NCBI GenBank assembly: GCA_964467785.1
Contig: CAYXVB010000008.1
Location: 1 to 39,939, forward strand
Reading direction: 5' to 3'
Length of the DNA stretch: 39,939 nucleotides
From: CAYXVB01 sp964467785
GTDB taxonomy: Bacteria; Bdellovibrionota; UBA1018
Part shown: piece after piece, positions 7,058 to 15,904 of the stretch
How positions within the stretch are numbered: the first letter of the stretch is position 1
Layout of the letters: every line of letters starts with the position of its first letter
Made by a program: the position numbers and the translations under genes
The notes under the pieces: generated by a model
The model's database searches: none
What the model was told of the DNA's origin: nothing
Seen by the model: the letters and a program-made list of their open reading frames with translations, nothing else

Positions 7058-7776
7058 ACGTTCCCATCGAGAAGAGCGCGGCGCTTCGATGGAGCATCAG
7101 TCTATACCTGCTTTATTGTTGGGTGGATCTCGTCCGCAATTATGGGGTGCGCTGGTTTACGCCAGGCTTTCCGCGTGGATTCGCCCTGCTACCCGAGTGG
7201 GCCCTGCTGTCGCCCTGGATCGAGGTCTGGCAGTTCACGGGAATTCTGGGGCCGGCGTTGCTGCTTTCCAGGCGATTTGCTCGTTGGGGGGCGTTGTTTT
7301 CGTGGCTTTGGCTCTTTCATCTCGCGGCCGGCACTCACTTGTTTTACGAGATCCATTTTGACTATCTGGGGTGGATGCTGATTGGATTCGTTCTGCTCCC
7401 GGATCTCGCGCGACTCGAACGCCTCGCGCTTTGGGTGATCGGGATCTCGTACACCACCGGCGGAGCGATCAAGTTGACGAGCGCAGCCTGGTTGCAGGGG
7501 GACGCCCTTCAGGCATTGCTTCCGGCCGGGCGACTTGGCGGCTTGGGACTTCCCTTGCAGCTGGTGACGTTCGCGGTGGCTATACTGCAATTGGCGGGAC
7601 TTCCTTTGGTCGCGTTCCCGCGTTCGGCCCCCTGGGGTTGGCTCCTGCTTACCCTCCTGCAGGTATCGCTTTTGACGCTTTTCAAGATCGAGTGGATCAC
7701 GATCCCGATGCTGCTCTTTCACGCGCTCGCGTTCCAGCGCGCGTGGATGGCAAAGTCCCGCTGGAAGGCGGTTTGA
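7039..7776 (+). CDS. HTTM-like polytopic membrane protein, unit A
   Basis: 245 residues from the GTG at 7039, which lies just after GGAGGT and matches the position of the ATG in unit B; the open frame extends further upstream but overlaps the previous gene. Hydrophobic along its length, with about six membrane segments. FYEIHFDYLGWMLIGF and IGISYTTGGAIKLTSAAWLQG resemble the HTTM domain (four-helix core of vitamin-K-dependent gamma-carboxylase relatives), where the segment before the lysine is typically G-x-x-K-L-x-x-x-W-x-x-G. No carboxylase catalytic part is present, so enzymatic activity is not implied. Paralogue of the gene at 8233. Function unknown. Confidence 0.68.
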   Translation: MQRFALNVPIEKSAALRWSISLYLLYCWVDLVRNYGVRWFTPGFPRGFALLPEWALLSPWIEVWQFTGILGPALLLSRRFARWGALFSWLWLFHLAAGTHLFYEIHFDYLGWMLIGFVLLPDLARLERLALWVIGISYTTGGAIKLTSAAWLQGDALQALLPAGRLGGLGLPLQLVTFAVAILQLAGLPLVAFPRSAPWGWLLLTLLQVSLLTLFKIEWITIPMLLFHALAFQRAWMAKSRWKAV

Positions 7777-7780
7777 TGCG

Positions 7781-8245
7781 ATGAGAATCAGCCTGTCGTC
7801 AAAAAAGCGGCTCCTCCTCATTCTGGCTTTGATGGGGCCACTCGCACTCGTCGGCGCGCGCCTTGGGCTGGTGCCCCGCGGGGTGATTGCGGTCATTCAG
7901 TCCTTTGCCACGTCGCCCGGTCCGGGGATGCTGGCGGATGAGCGTTATCTTTTGCGCTTCGAGGCGCGGGTTGAATTGGAAGACGGCTCGATTCAATCCG
8001 TCACGTATCACGATCTGTTGGAAGGGCGTCTCCGGACGCATGTGCTTTTGGAAGTGCACATGCGGCATTTTCTCAAGGAGACGAAACGGCACGGCGATGC
8101 GCAGCTCAAGGAAGGGGTCCGTTACTTTTTCTGCGGCCGGCAGGACTCCTGGGGATGGCCGGCGCGAATCCGCAAGGTCCGGATCCGGATCTTCTCGATC
8201 AAAGGGGATTTCGTCAGATTCGCGGAGGTCTCATGCGCCGAATGA
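7781..8245 (+). CDS. Small membrane-anchored protein, unit B
   Basis: 154 residues, ATG start four bases after the preceding stop, with AAGGCGG nine bases upstream. Hydrophobic anchor near residues 10-32 (LLLILALMGPLALVGARLGL), then a domain with SPGPGMLADERY, YFFCGRQDSWGW and EVSCAE. Paralogue of the gene at 6590, sharing both cysteines and the WGW motif. It overlaps the next gene by 13 bases, as in unit A. Role unknown; context says it is the partner of the adjacent HTTM-like protein. Confidence 0.72.
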   Translation: MRISLSSKKRLLLILALMGPLALVGARLGLVPRGVIAVIQSFATSPGPGMLADERYLLRFEARVELEDGSIQSVTYHDLLEGRLRTHVLLEVHMRHFLKETKRHGDAQLKEGVRYFFCGRQDSWGWPARIRKVRIRIFSIKGDFVRFAEVSCAE

Positions 8246-9030
8246 GCGAGCTCAAGCCGAAGCTGCTTTGCGCCCTGTTGGGCGGCTACCTGCTTTTTTG
8301 CTGGCAGGATGTCGTGCGCACTTACGGGTGGCGTTGGTTCAGCGGCGATCTGCCGCGCGGTTTGTCGATTTTGCCTGAGTGGGTTCTTCATTCCGTCTTT
8401 CTCGATGCTTTTCAGGGGGCGGGACTCGCGGGTGCCATGTTGTTGATGAGCGCGCCTGTTTTGTCGCGTCGTGTTTCGCGCCTGGGCGCGCTCTTGGGTT
8501 GGCTTTGGCTCGTCCACCTTTCAGCGGGCAATCGCTACTTTTACGAAATCCATTTTGACTACCTCGGATGGATGTTGCTCGGGTTTTGCATCCTCGACCC
8601 CTTGAATCGGGAAAAACGGATCTTCCGCGAGTTCGAACGGCTCGCATTGCTCGTGATCGGCATCTCCTACACGGCGGCCGGTCTGGTCAAGCTCACGAGT
8701 CCCGTCTGGATGGGCGGCGATGCGATGCGTGCGCTGATGCCCGCGGTCCGGATCGCCGGCCTGGATTTTTCAAACCCGTTGTTCACCGCGATTGTGGCGC
8801 TCACACAGGCCGTAGCGCTCCCGTTGATCCTCTTCCGTCGGTCGGCCCCGTGGGGCTGGCTATTTGTCACGTTGTTGCAGCTCAGCCTCTTTGCGCTCTT
8901 TCGCATCGAGAGAATTACGTTTCCGGTGCTCCTCTTTCATGGGTTGGCCTGGCAACCGGGTTGGCGGCTCGCCGCTGCCTGGGTCGGACGAGGCGTGCGC
9001 GGGTCCGGCGGCGCCGAATCACGGGCGTGA
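8233..9030 (+). CDS. HTTM-like polytopic membrane protein, unit B
   Basis: 265 residues from the ATG at 8233, just after GGAGGT; a second ATG at 8242 is possible. It shares with unit A the segments FYEIHFDYLGWML, LVIGISYTAAGLVKLTSPVW, RRSAPWGWLFVTLLQ and a histidine near the C-terminus (LLFHGLA). Several membrane helices. It belongs to the same HTTM-like group and is the last gene of the four-gene run. Its 3' end overlaps the convergent GT-C gene by 12 bases. Confidence 0.68.
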   Translation: MRRMSELKPKLLCALLGGYLLFCWQDVVRTYGWRWFSGDLPRGLSILPEWVLHSVFLDAFQGAGLAGAMLLMSAPVLSRRVSRLGALLGWLWLVHLSAGNRYFYEIHFDYLGWMLLGFCILDPLNREKRIFREFERLALLVIGISYTAAGLVKLTSPVWMGGDAMRALMPAVRIAGLDFSNPLFTAIVALTQAVALPLILFRRSAPWGWLFVTLLQLSLFALFRIERITFPVLLFHGLAWQPGWRLAAAWVGRGVRGSGGAESRA

Positions 9031-11364
9031 CTGCAATCGCCTGGGTCCGAGAGTGTAGCCGGTCTTGAGGTCCGTCACTTTGGAGCCGGCGTGCCCGACG
9101 GCGGAGATGACGGGAGCTTGAGGGCAATCGATCTCGAACTTACGAACGAAGGGGGCCAGAAACGCGTAATTCGCGATGTTCATGCCGAAATCGCGTTCGC
9201 CGAGCGCCATATCGAACCCGATCGAATCGGCGATGGAGAGGCGTTGCGTGCGGCCTTCGCAAGTGGTTTCGATATAGGGCTCCTGCCAGGCTTGGGTCCA
9301 GGCGGCGCTGAGCCATTCGGAAGGTTGAGAAAGGCTCTCGCCCAGGACTTCGGCTTCGACGGCCCAACGAGTAGGTGCGACCTGTCGTCGCGTCACCTGC
9401 ACTCCGGCCGCAAAAAGCGGATTTCGCGAAGGGTGATCATTCCAATAATACAGCTTGGAGTCCGGGCCGGTGGCCACAATGCCTTCCGCTTCCCTTAGTT
9501 TGTCAAAATACTGGCCTTTGTAAGCGGGCTCGTAGGGATAGCCGATGTTGTGGAAATAGGGGGGCATCCGTTGCAGGTCCATGACGCGGTAGGAGGCGAC
9601 CGTCGCGCCGCTGATTTGCCGAATCCGAAGGATCCGGAGTGCGTCGCTGCGAAGTCCTTCCTTAAGTGGCCGGGGCACGGGCAGCTCCTCGATCCGTCGA
9701 ACGAAGGCGCCGGTACCGGCGATCGGACCGCTGGCAATGATGACGATGTAGCCGTCAGGGCGTTCGCCTGGATTTTGAATGGGAGAGCCGAGGCGCTCGC
9801 TGCCGGCAGGATAGGTCAACCGGAAACCTTGTTCCTTGTGGTGATTGACGAAGTAAACGCGGTGGCGCGCTTCCTCGAGTTTCCACCCGGTTTCGGATGC
9901 GATGAGGCGGCCGATGGCCCCGAGTTGCTGAATCGTCGGGGCGCGAAAGGCGCTCCCCGAAGTATTGAGGCCCGTGGCTGCCAGCGAGAGAATCAAAGAG
10001 GCCGCAGCGAGCAGCTTGGTGCCAGGCCCAGCCATGACGGACTTCTTGAGCTGGAGTGACACTGCGATCACAAGTACGATGGCGAAGGGCGAAAGCGTCC
10101 AACGCAGCAGCGAGATGCCAGGCAATTTCCAGAGCAGGAGACTCGATAGAGCGATTACCGCGGAAGAGATCGCGATGTTGAGCCATGCATATGCCTTTAT
10201 GCTCCGAGTGGATCGGAGTAGATCGCCCGCGAGGGTCGCGGTGAGGATTGAGCATCCGGCGGCAAACGGCAGTCCATAACGCACCCCGATCGGGACGAGC
10301 AGGAAGTAGAGCGCGGGGACCGCGGAGAGCGCGGTGATCGCGCAGACGACCCTGAACCAGGATTCGCTCCAGCGCCGCTCGAGCAGCGCGCGGAGTTCGG
10401 CTCCATGTGCCTTGATTCCGACGAGCGGCAACAGGACGCTCGCACCGAGCGCCAAGGGAATGAAATAGCTGAGCTTGTTGACCAAGATCCGGATCCACTC
10501 CATCGCGGAGGTGTGCTCGAGGTTGTCCTTGAGCTGCCATCCGAGAGACGGAAGCGATCCGTCGATCGTGCCGACCGCGGAGCTCGGCTGCACTCCAAAA
10601 GGATGCCCGGCCCAAATGGCGGCCTTCCAAAGCAGATAGGGCAAAATGGGCAGCAGGAAGAAGACGAGAAAAGCGAGCAGCTCGGAACGTCCGGGAATTT
10701 GAAGTCGTAGTTTCCGGGCGAAAAGGGCGAGAATCGCCGCGATCCCCGCAAGCATGATGATCGAGTAATGAAACTGGATACCCATCGCGATCGACGCGCC
10801 GGCGAGAGCGAAACCGCGACGCCGGGTCTTTTCCTGATCCGCGGAAAAGGCGTCGGTCAAACCCCGGATCGCCAGTAGGCAGAAGAGCGGCAGAAACGAG
10901 ACGTTGAGAAACGTCATGATCGTGCTCTTGTTGAATCGGGCCTCGAACAGGAACAGCGCGGCCAGTAGCGCGACGAAGCGGTCGGCGATCCTGGCGAGAT
11001 AGGTGTAAGCGAGCGCGAGCGTGAGAGAGAACGCGGCGACGATCAGGATCCAGGCGCTCTCCAGACCCGGACGGACGAGTTGACCGATGGCCATGATCCA
11101 ATAGAAAAGGCCGCCCGGGAGGTTGCCTCCGCCAGTGGACTCGGGACCGAACAGGATGAGACTGCCCTGAGCCACAGCTTGGCTCCGGAGGAGGTCGCGT
11201 TCCATGAACAGATAGAGCCTCGCGGTCTGGTGCTGCGGAGCGAGGAGCAGAAAATAAAAGAGCGCGATCAGCGCTGCTTCGATCGAGGTGCGGTTCCTTC
11301 GGGCGCCGTGGCGGAGGCTTTCCCAGAATTCCTGCAGATTGGACGCGCGCATGCCAAGGATCAT
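9019..11364 (-). CDS. GT-C type (GT39/ArnT-like) membrane glycosyltransferase
   Basis: 781 residues with about ten to twelve membrane helices in the first two-thirds and a soluble C-terminal part. After the first helix comes FMERDLLRSQAVAQG and then GGNLPGGLFYWIM, placed like the acidic first-loop motif and the following H-P-P-x-x-Y segment of GT-C transferases, which use polyprenyl-phosphate sugars on the outer face of the inner membrane. The C-terminal ~250 residues (for example YFDKLREAEGIVATGPDSKLYYW) look like a periplasmic domain of unknown fold. The start may be the ATG at 11364 or the one five codons in; no clear ribosome binding site. It is divergent from the GT-B gene at 11438, 73 bases apart, suggesting a glycan-assembly locus. 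Confidence 0.7.
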   Translation of the reverse strand: MILGMRASNLQEFWESLRHGARRNRTSIEAALIALFYFLLLAPQHQTARLYLFMERDLLRSQAVAQGSLILFGPESTGGGNLPGGLFYWIMAIGQLVRPGLESAWILIVAAFSLTLALAYTYLARIADRFVALLAALFLFEARFNKSTIMTFLNVSFLPLFCLLAIRGLTDAFSADQEKTRRRGFALAGASIAMGIQFHYSIIMLAGIAAILALFARKLRLQIPGRSELLAFLVFFLLPILPYLLWKAAIWAGHPFGVQPSSAVGTIDGSLPSLGWQLKDNLEHTSAMEWIRILVNKLSYFIPLALGASVLLPLVGIKAHGAELRALLERRWSESWFRVVCAITALSAVPALYFLLVPIGVRYGLPFAAGCSILTATLAGDLLRSTRSIKAYAWLNIAISSAVIALSSLLLWKLPGISLLRWTLSPFAIVLVIAVSLQLKKSVMAGPGTKLLAAASLILSLAATGLNTSGSAFRAPTIQQLGAIGRLIASETGWKLEEARHRVYFVNHHKEQGFRLTYPAGSERLGSPIQNPGERPDGYIVIIASGPIAGTGAFVRRIEELPVPRPLKEGLRSDALRILRIRQISGATVASYRVMDLQRMPPYFHNIGYPYEPAYKGQYFDKLREAEGIVATGPDSKLYYWNDHPSRNPLFAAGVQVTRRQVAPTRWAVEAEVLGESLSQPSEWLSAAWTQAWQEPYIETTCEGRTQRLSIADSIGFDMALGERDFGMNIANYAFLAPFVRKFEIDCPQAPVISAVGHAGSKVTDLKTGYTLGPRRLQSRP

Positions 11365-11437
11365 AGTGGAAACGAAGTCCTGACTCTAGATCAAACCGGA
11401 GCGAAATGTTAAGGGTCCGCCAAGGCAGGTTGGTTTT

Positions 11438-12583
11438 ATGAAAAGCACGAAAAAGGCTGCGAGCGAACTCAATCTGCTGGTCTGTACTGCGGGGCTCGGG
11501 CTCGGCAACGCGACTCGGCTGGGCGCAATCATTGAAGCGCTTGCGAAAAGGGCCGAATCGAAGGGAGTCCGCTTCCAGTGCACCGTTTTTTCGTGGGGCC
11601 GGGCCGTATCCTACTTTGCCAAGCTGGGTGAATCCCTTCCCGTGGAATGCATCAGGCTTGCCGGTTATGAAAGCGGCCGGAAGCGGGACAAGTTCAGTGG
11701 CTTGGGTGAGCTGCGCGCGCTCCCTTTGTATCTTGGGCGCTATATCGGAAACACCGCTCAGATCCGGCGCTGGATCTCGAGTCATCGTCCGGACCTCATC
11801 CTCCTCGATTCGGATTATCATCTCGCGGGTCCGCGTCCCGGTCGGATGCCGATCGTTTTTTTGGGGCAAGCCCATGAGGTGATCCGATATTCGCGATCCC
11901 AAGACATCCGCGCCAGAGGCCTACAGGAAAAATTCTCGAAGGTGATCTTTGAGAGGCTCGACGCCTGGCTTCAAAGGCGCATCGCCGATCGAGTGCTCGT
12001 GCCCTGCCTGAAGCCGACCGCGGCAGCGTCTTCCCGGCGACTTTTGCGGGTGGAACCCATTGTCCGTTCGGCGTTTAGGGACGGGATTGGAGCGCCCTCC
12101 TTGCCAGGCGAAACGGCGGGGAAGGTGGCGGTGATGACCGGTGGTTCGGGGATTGGAAGCGACGCTCTCCTCCACTGGGCGCACGCCCGCGGCTATGCTG
12201 TTTTTTCAGGACAGGACGCCGATTGCCTGGAAGGCTCCGGGAGATCACTCAAGGCCCGGCTCAGTGAGTTTGGCGTGTTGGTGGTGCAAGGTGGGCTTAG
12301 CTCCATCTCGGAAGGGGTCGCGTTGGGGCGGCCTTTGATGGTGGTTCCGATCCCTGATCGCTTCGAGCAGAAATGCAATGCCTTGCAGGTCGAGCACCTC
12401 GGGCTTGGCTTGGTCTGCGTCGATCCTGAAAAGAACGGGGACGCGGTGCTGGAAAAATTGCTTGGTATGCCTCCCGTGCCCCGGATTCCCTGTGGAGGCG
12501 CCATGGAGGTCGCGGAGTTTTTATTCGAGCAGGGGTTGGATCAGTCGCGTCCCAGGACGAGGATCCGTCCCGGATCCAGATAG
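11438..12583 (+). CDS. GT-B glycosyltransferase (MurG/UGT-like)
   Basis: 381 residues. The N-terminal segment LNLLVCTAGLGLGNATR is the glycine-rich first loop of GT-B enzymes. VVQGGLSSISEGVALGRPL (282-300) followed by PIPDRFEQKCNA is the nucleotide-sugar binding signature of the GT1/GT28 type, and the middle contains AVMTGGSGIGSD. It probably transfers a sugar from a nucleotide donor at the cytoplasmic face of the membrane. The acceptor is unknown; neighbouring GT-C, methyltransferase and oxygenase genes suggest a surface glycan or glycolipid. Its last 43 bases overlap the convergent methyltransferase gene. Confidence 0.82.
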   Translation: MKSTKKAASELNLLVCTAGLGLGNATRLGAIIEALAKRAESKGVRFQCTVFSWGRAVSYFAKLGESLPVECIRLAGYESGRKRDKFSGLGELRALPLYLGRYIGNTAQIRRWISSHRPDLILLDSDYHLAGPRPGRMPIVFLGQAHEVIRYSRSQDIRARGLQEKFSKVIFERLDAWLQRRIADRVLVPCLKPTAAASSRRLLRVEPIVRSAFRDGIGAPSLPGETAGKVAVMTGGSGIGSDALLHWAHARGYAVFSGQDADCLEGSGRSLKARLSEFGVLVVQGGLSSISEGVALGRPLMVVPIPDRFEQKCNALQVEHLGLGLVCVDPEKNGDAVLEKLLGMPPVPRIPCGGAMEVAEFLFEQGLDQSRPRTRIRPGSR

Positions 12584-13200
12584 CCACCGCGAAAGGTCTT
12601 GGCCGGAGTCCAGCCATGCGACGCCAGGAGCGTCTCTATCTCGTGCTTTGCGTAACAGCGCGGAAATTCGCGCGGGGTCTTTCGTGGTCTTAGCCATTGA
12701 TAGAGGCGGTAAAAGGGAATGCTGAGCCCCGCATCGGTCTCGGTATAGGAAAGCACGAGCGCGCGACTGGAGATCCTTTTCAGCAGTCCGTCCAACTCAC
12801 CGGCTTTGAGCCAGTCCGTCAATCCGAAGAGAAAGACCAAGTCCGCTTCGAGTCGCGAGCCGTCGATGCGGAGGTCGGCTACCTCGAAACGGCAGCGCGC
12901 GCCCCCTGGGTGCCGCGCGAGGCGGCGTTGAGCGACACCGACCGCTAGGGCCGAGCTGTCATAGCCCTTGTAGCTCGAGAACTGTAGCCGCAGGAGCCTC
13001 CGGGCGAGTATTCCGCTTCCGCAGCCCAACTCAAGCAAAGTATCTCCGGGCCTGACCAGTCCCGACAAAGCGTGAATCGCTAGCGTGGCCCTTTTCCGCA
13101 CTGTCCAGGCAAATGGATTGAGCGCCGCCGGGATCGAGTAGCGCGCTTTCTCCCAACGCAGGATTCTGTGATTCCATTCTTCAGCGACGTCTTTTTCCAT
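12541..13200 (-). CDS. Class I SAM-dependent methyltransferase
   Basis: 219 residues from the ATG at 13200. An open frame runs on to a TTG at 13290, but that would enter the upstream gene and lacks better support. TLLELGCGSGILARRLL is the SAM-binding motif I, GYDSSALAVGVAQRRL follows where the acidic ribose-binding loop is expected, and CRFEVADLRIDG and ADLVFLFGLTDWL match motifs II and III. Close in style to small-molecule or sugar methyltransferases of secondary-metabolite and glycan clusters. It follows the JmjC gene on the same strand and is probably co-transcribed with it. Substrate unknown. Confidence 0.8.
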   Translation of the reverse strand: MEKDVAEEWNHRILRWEKARYSIPAALNPFAWTVRKRATLAIHALSGLVRPGDTLLELGCGSGILARRLLRLQFSSYKGYDSSALAVGVAQRRLARHPGGARCRFEVADLRIDGSRLEADLVFLFGLTDWLKAGELDGLLKRISSRALVLSYTETDAGLSIPFYRLYQWLRPRKTPREFPRCYAKHEIETLLASHGWTPAKTFRGGYLDPGRILVLGRD

Positions 13201-13243
13201 CCGCGCGTGAGTGTATCGCAACCCCCTCTGAAATCGACGACAA

Positions 13244-14302
13244 TCAGGATCGAACGGAGTTGGAGCCGGAGCGACGCTTTTCCTCTGCAAGTGCCTGATC
13301 GAGGACGCCGTTGGCGTAGGCCCAGATGAGGTTGGTGTCTTTCTTTCCGAATCGCATGGTCTTCCAGAGTGGCGGGTTCATCGAGGTGGCACGCAGGAGC
13401 GTGAAAGTCGGGGATGCGCGAAACGCCGCGGCCAGGGAGGAGAAGCGGTACGCCACGGCGATCGCGTCCGAAAGGTTTTCGACATGGTGCCACCAGTGGG
13501 GAGGGACGTAGAGGATGTCCCCGGGCTCGAGCGTTACCTCGTAACCGTCGAGGTACCGGAACAGCGGATGCTTTGTCAGATCCGGATTATCGATGTCGAT
13601 CGGGCTGTCGAAGTAACCGGTCGTCGAGACCCGCGGGTCCACGATCGCGGAGTTTTCGGGGGGGTAGAGCCTCCATTTTTTCCGGCCGCAGATTTGGACG
13701 TAAAGATTGCAGGGCTGGTCGTTGTGCAGAAGCGTCTTGGTCCCTTTGCCTCCGATGAACATGTAATATGTCGTCCCGAAGGATCGGGGATCACGGTATC
13801 TCCCGAACCAGTCCAGATCGATGTCTTTTTCCAAAACCGGCAACTGCTGCAGGAGCGGACTGAAGCGGAGGTACTTGTCCCCGCCCGCGCGGATGTTTTC
13901 AATGAGCTCGCGCAGGGTGAGGTACTCGTAGCCTCGCCGGGTATCGCGCCCGCTTAGCCCTTCGGCGTCCACAAGAAGGACATCTTTGGTGCCATGCTCG
14001 ACCGCAAGGCTTTCGAAGCTCCAGCTCTTTCGGCATGGCCAGTCGATTGCCGCGCCCGCGAAAACCACGGGGCGACTCTTCAGATAGAATTCCGATCGAA
14101 AATCCTCCGGGCTGAGATGGGTGCGGCGCTCGAGCGGCACCAGGCGCCCGTCACGGCTTTCTCTCAGGTCTTCGAGCATCGACTTTTGCAGACGCCTCTT
14201 TGCACCGCCGAAAGTCGCATTGAAAAGCCGGGCTCCCAGAAAGTGCTCCAGGATCAGGAAACGGTTGAAGCGTCTTTGGGTCGCGCTGCTGATTTTTGTC
14301 AT
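13244..14302 (-). CDS. JmjC/cupin_8 Fe(II)/2-oxoglutarate oxygenase (FIH-like)
   Basis: 352 residues. TLLHNDQPCNLYVQICGRKKW holds the H-x-D pair (His193, Asp195), and EPGDILYVPPHWWHHVENL holds the third iron ligand (His272), an arrangement like FIH and other cupin_8 proteins. RKKWRLYPP is the usual basic segment contacting 2-oxoglutarate. Such enzymes hydroxylate proteins or small molecules using O2 and 2-oxoglutarate. Size is typical. It shares a 39-base divergent intergenic region with the radical SAM gene, so the two may be co-regulated. Substrate unknown. Confidence 0.85.
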   Translation of the reverse strand: MTKISSATQRRFNRFLILEHFLGARLFNATFGGAKRRLQKSMLEDLRESRDGRLVPLERRTHLSPEDFRSEFYLKSRPVVFAGAAIDWPCRKSWSFESLAVEHGTKDVLLVDAEGLSGRDTRRGYEYLTLRELIENIRAGGDKYLRFSPLLQQLPVLEKDIDLDWFGRYRDPRSFGTTYYMFIGGKGTKTLLHNDQPCNLYVQICGRKKWRLYPPENSAIVDPRVSTTGYFDSPIDIDNPDLTKHPLFRYLDGYEVTLEPGDILYVPPHWWHHVENLSDAIAVAYRFSSLAAAFRASPTFTLLRATSMNPPLWKTMRFGKKDTNLIWAYANGVLDQALAEEKRRSGSNSVRS

Positions 14303-14317
14303 AATGCGGTGAAGCTT

Positions 14318-14330
14318 CCAGTATAACTGG
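14318..14330. promoter_or_regulatory. 13-base palindrome between divergent oxygenase and radical SAM genes
   Basis: CCAGT-ATA-ACTGG is a perfect inverted repeat in the middle of the 39 bases separating the two start codons. On the minus strand it contains TTATACT, which could be a -10 box. A shared operator is plausible. Confidence 0.45.
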
Positions 14331-14341
14331 TTTTGGCGGCA

Positions 14342-15904
14342 ATGAAGGTACTATTCGTCAATCCTCAGCAGGAAATGGGCGGCATCCAGTGCCTGTCGGC
14401 TTTTCTCAGACAGGCCGGCCATACGACCGCGCTCGTCAACGACTCGCGGCTTTTCGACAATCCGTGGATTCAGTTCAAGGGGCTGGCTCGTTTGCTTGAC
14501 GAGACCGAAGAAGGACTGCGCGCCATCGAACGGCACAATCCCGATCTCATCGCGCTCTCTGCCGTCACGGACGATTACCCTTGGGCGCTCCGATGGGCGC
14601 GGCGGATCAAGGAGCGCTTTGACATTCCGATTGTGATGGGTAACGCCCATCCTACTTTTCATCCCGAAGAAGCGCTCCGAAATCCCGAAATCGATTTCAT
14701 CGTCAGGGGAGAAGGAGAGCTCACGCTGCTGGAGCTGGTCGAGGCGCTGGAGCGCGGCAAGGGATTTGATCAGGTGCTCGGACTCGGCTACAAGGAGCTG
14801 GGCGGCAGGATCCGGATCAATCCCATGCGTCCGTTGATCGAGGATCTCGATACTCTTCCGTTTCCGGATAAGGATCTTTACTACGATCTTTTGCCCTATC
14901 TCGATCATGGTTACACCACGATGACCGGCCGTGGCTGTCCGTATCGTTGTACTTTCTGCGACAACAATTCTTCGGCCCGCCTCTACAAGGCATCGGGCGT
15001 CCGGCAGAAGTGGACGCGCCGGCAGAGTCCGGAGCGCGTCGTCCAAGAAATTCTTTGGGCCCGCGATCGCTATGGGATCAAGCATGTGCGGTTCAACGAC
15101 GAGGATTTCAGTTACGACAGGAGATGGATCCGGGAGTTCGCGCCGCTTTACAAAGAAAAGGTGGGTATTCCCTACTTTGCCTGGGTTTATCCGAATACCA
15201 TCGACCGGGACATCGCCCGGCTGCTCGCGGACAGCGGGTGCGACGCGGTGGAGATGGGTATTCAATCCGGCTCGGAGCAGTTGCGTTTGGACATCATGCA
15301 TCGCAACACCAAGGACGAAAAGGTCGTGCAAGCTATGAAGGCGCTGCGCGAAGCCGGGATCCGAACCACGGTGGACATCATCATCGGACTGCCGTCCGAG
15401 ACGCGGCAGGATCTCGATAATACGGTGAGACTGCTCGCGGAGGGCAATCCCTGGCACCTTTACGCGTTTTGGCTGCGCTATTATCCCTCGACCGAAATTC
15501 TTCAGATCGCCAAGGAACGAAAGCTCCTGAGCGCCGCGCAGATCGAATACTTGGAAAAGGACCGCCACACGCGAGGCCATATCGCGGGCGGGACTGAGCT
15601 TGAAAAGGACGCGCTATCGCGCCGCTATCACGCTTTCATCGTCTTGCTGCCGCTGTTGCCCCGGGCTCTCGTGCGGTTCTGTGTGGAGCGCGGACTGATT
15701 CGCTTCTTTCCGGCCTGGCTCAATCCGTTCCTTCTGGTCAATCTCACTAAGATGATCAAGCGCGACAAATACAATGAGTTTCGCGTGCGAGGGGCGCATA
15801 TGATCTGGGTCGAGGGCCTCAAGGCACTCACAAGGCTGTCGCGCCGCCTCTTGCGGAGAGACTCCGAACGTACGGATCAGAGCCCGATCAGGCTCCGCAT
15901 GTAG
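14342..15904 (+). CDS. B12-binding-domain radical SAM protein (BchE-like)
   Basis: 520 residues from the ATG at 14342; an in-frame TTG nine bases earlier is less likely. The N-terminal ~140 residues have the cobalamin-domain pattern (MKVLFVNPQQ, PDLIALSAVT, IPIVMGNAHPTF, FIVRGEGE). GRGCPYRCTFCDN carries the CxxxCxxC cluster motif (Cys199, 203, 206), followed by the TIM-barrel segments HVRFNDEDF, VEMGIQSGSE and TVDIIIGLPSET. Relatives are methylases or cyclases of lipids, cofactors and secondary metabolites. The usual DxHxxG cobalamin motif is not evident, so B12 may not be bound by its histidine. The 3' end overlaps the next, convergent gene by 28 bases. Confidence 0.85.
   Translation: MKVLFVNPQQEMGGIQCLSAFLRQAGHTTALVNDSRLFDNPWIQFKGLARLLDETEEGLRAIERHNPDLIALSAVTDDYPWALRWARRIKERFDIPIVMGNAHPTFHPEEALRNPEIDFIVRGEGELTLLELVEALERGKGFDQVLGLGYKELGGRIRINPMRPLIEDLDTLPFPDKDLYYDLLPYLDHGYTTMTGRGCPYRCTFCDNNSSARLYKASGVRQKWTRRQSPERVVQEILWARDRYGIKHVRFNDEDFSYDRRWIREFAPLYKEKVGIPYFAWVYPNTIDRDIARLLADSGCDAVEMGIQSGSEQLRLDIMHRNTKDEKVVQAMKALREAGIRTTVDIIIGLPSETRQDLDNTVRLLAEGNPWHLYAFWLRYYPSTEILQIAKERKLLSAAQIEYLEKDRHTRGHIAGGTELEKDALSRRYHAFIVLLPLLPRALVRFCVERGLIRFFPAWLNPFLLVNLTKMIKRDKYNEFRVRGAHMIWVEGLKALTRLSRRLLRRDSERTDQSPIRLRM

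Larger units (their letters stand above)
6590..9030 (+). repeat. Tandem duplication of a two-gene unit (A: 6590-7776, B: 7781-9030)
   Basis: Gene order, overlap pattern and protein motifs repeat in the two halves, but the nucleotide sequences are well diverged. This is therefore an old duplication kept by selection rather than a recent assembly artefact. All four genes are tightly packed and probably form one operon. Confidence 0.8.

Noticed and set aside
9755..11902. Open frame of 715 codons on the minus strand
   Set aside because: Shadow of the GT-C gene in another frame; Arg/Pro/Ser-rich and without domains.
14351..15580. Open frame of 409 codons opposite the radical SAM gene
   Set aside because: The plus-strand frame has full radical SAM motifs; the antisense frame has none.
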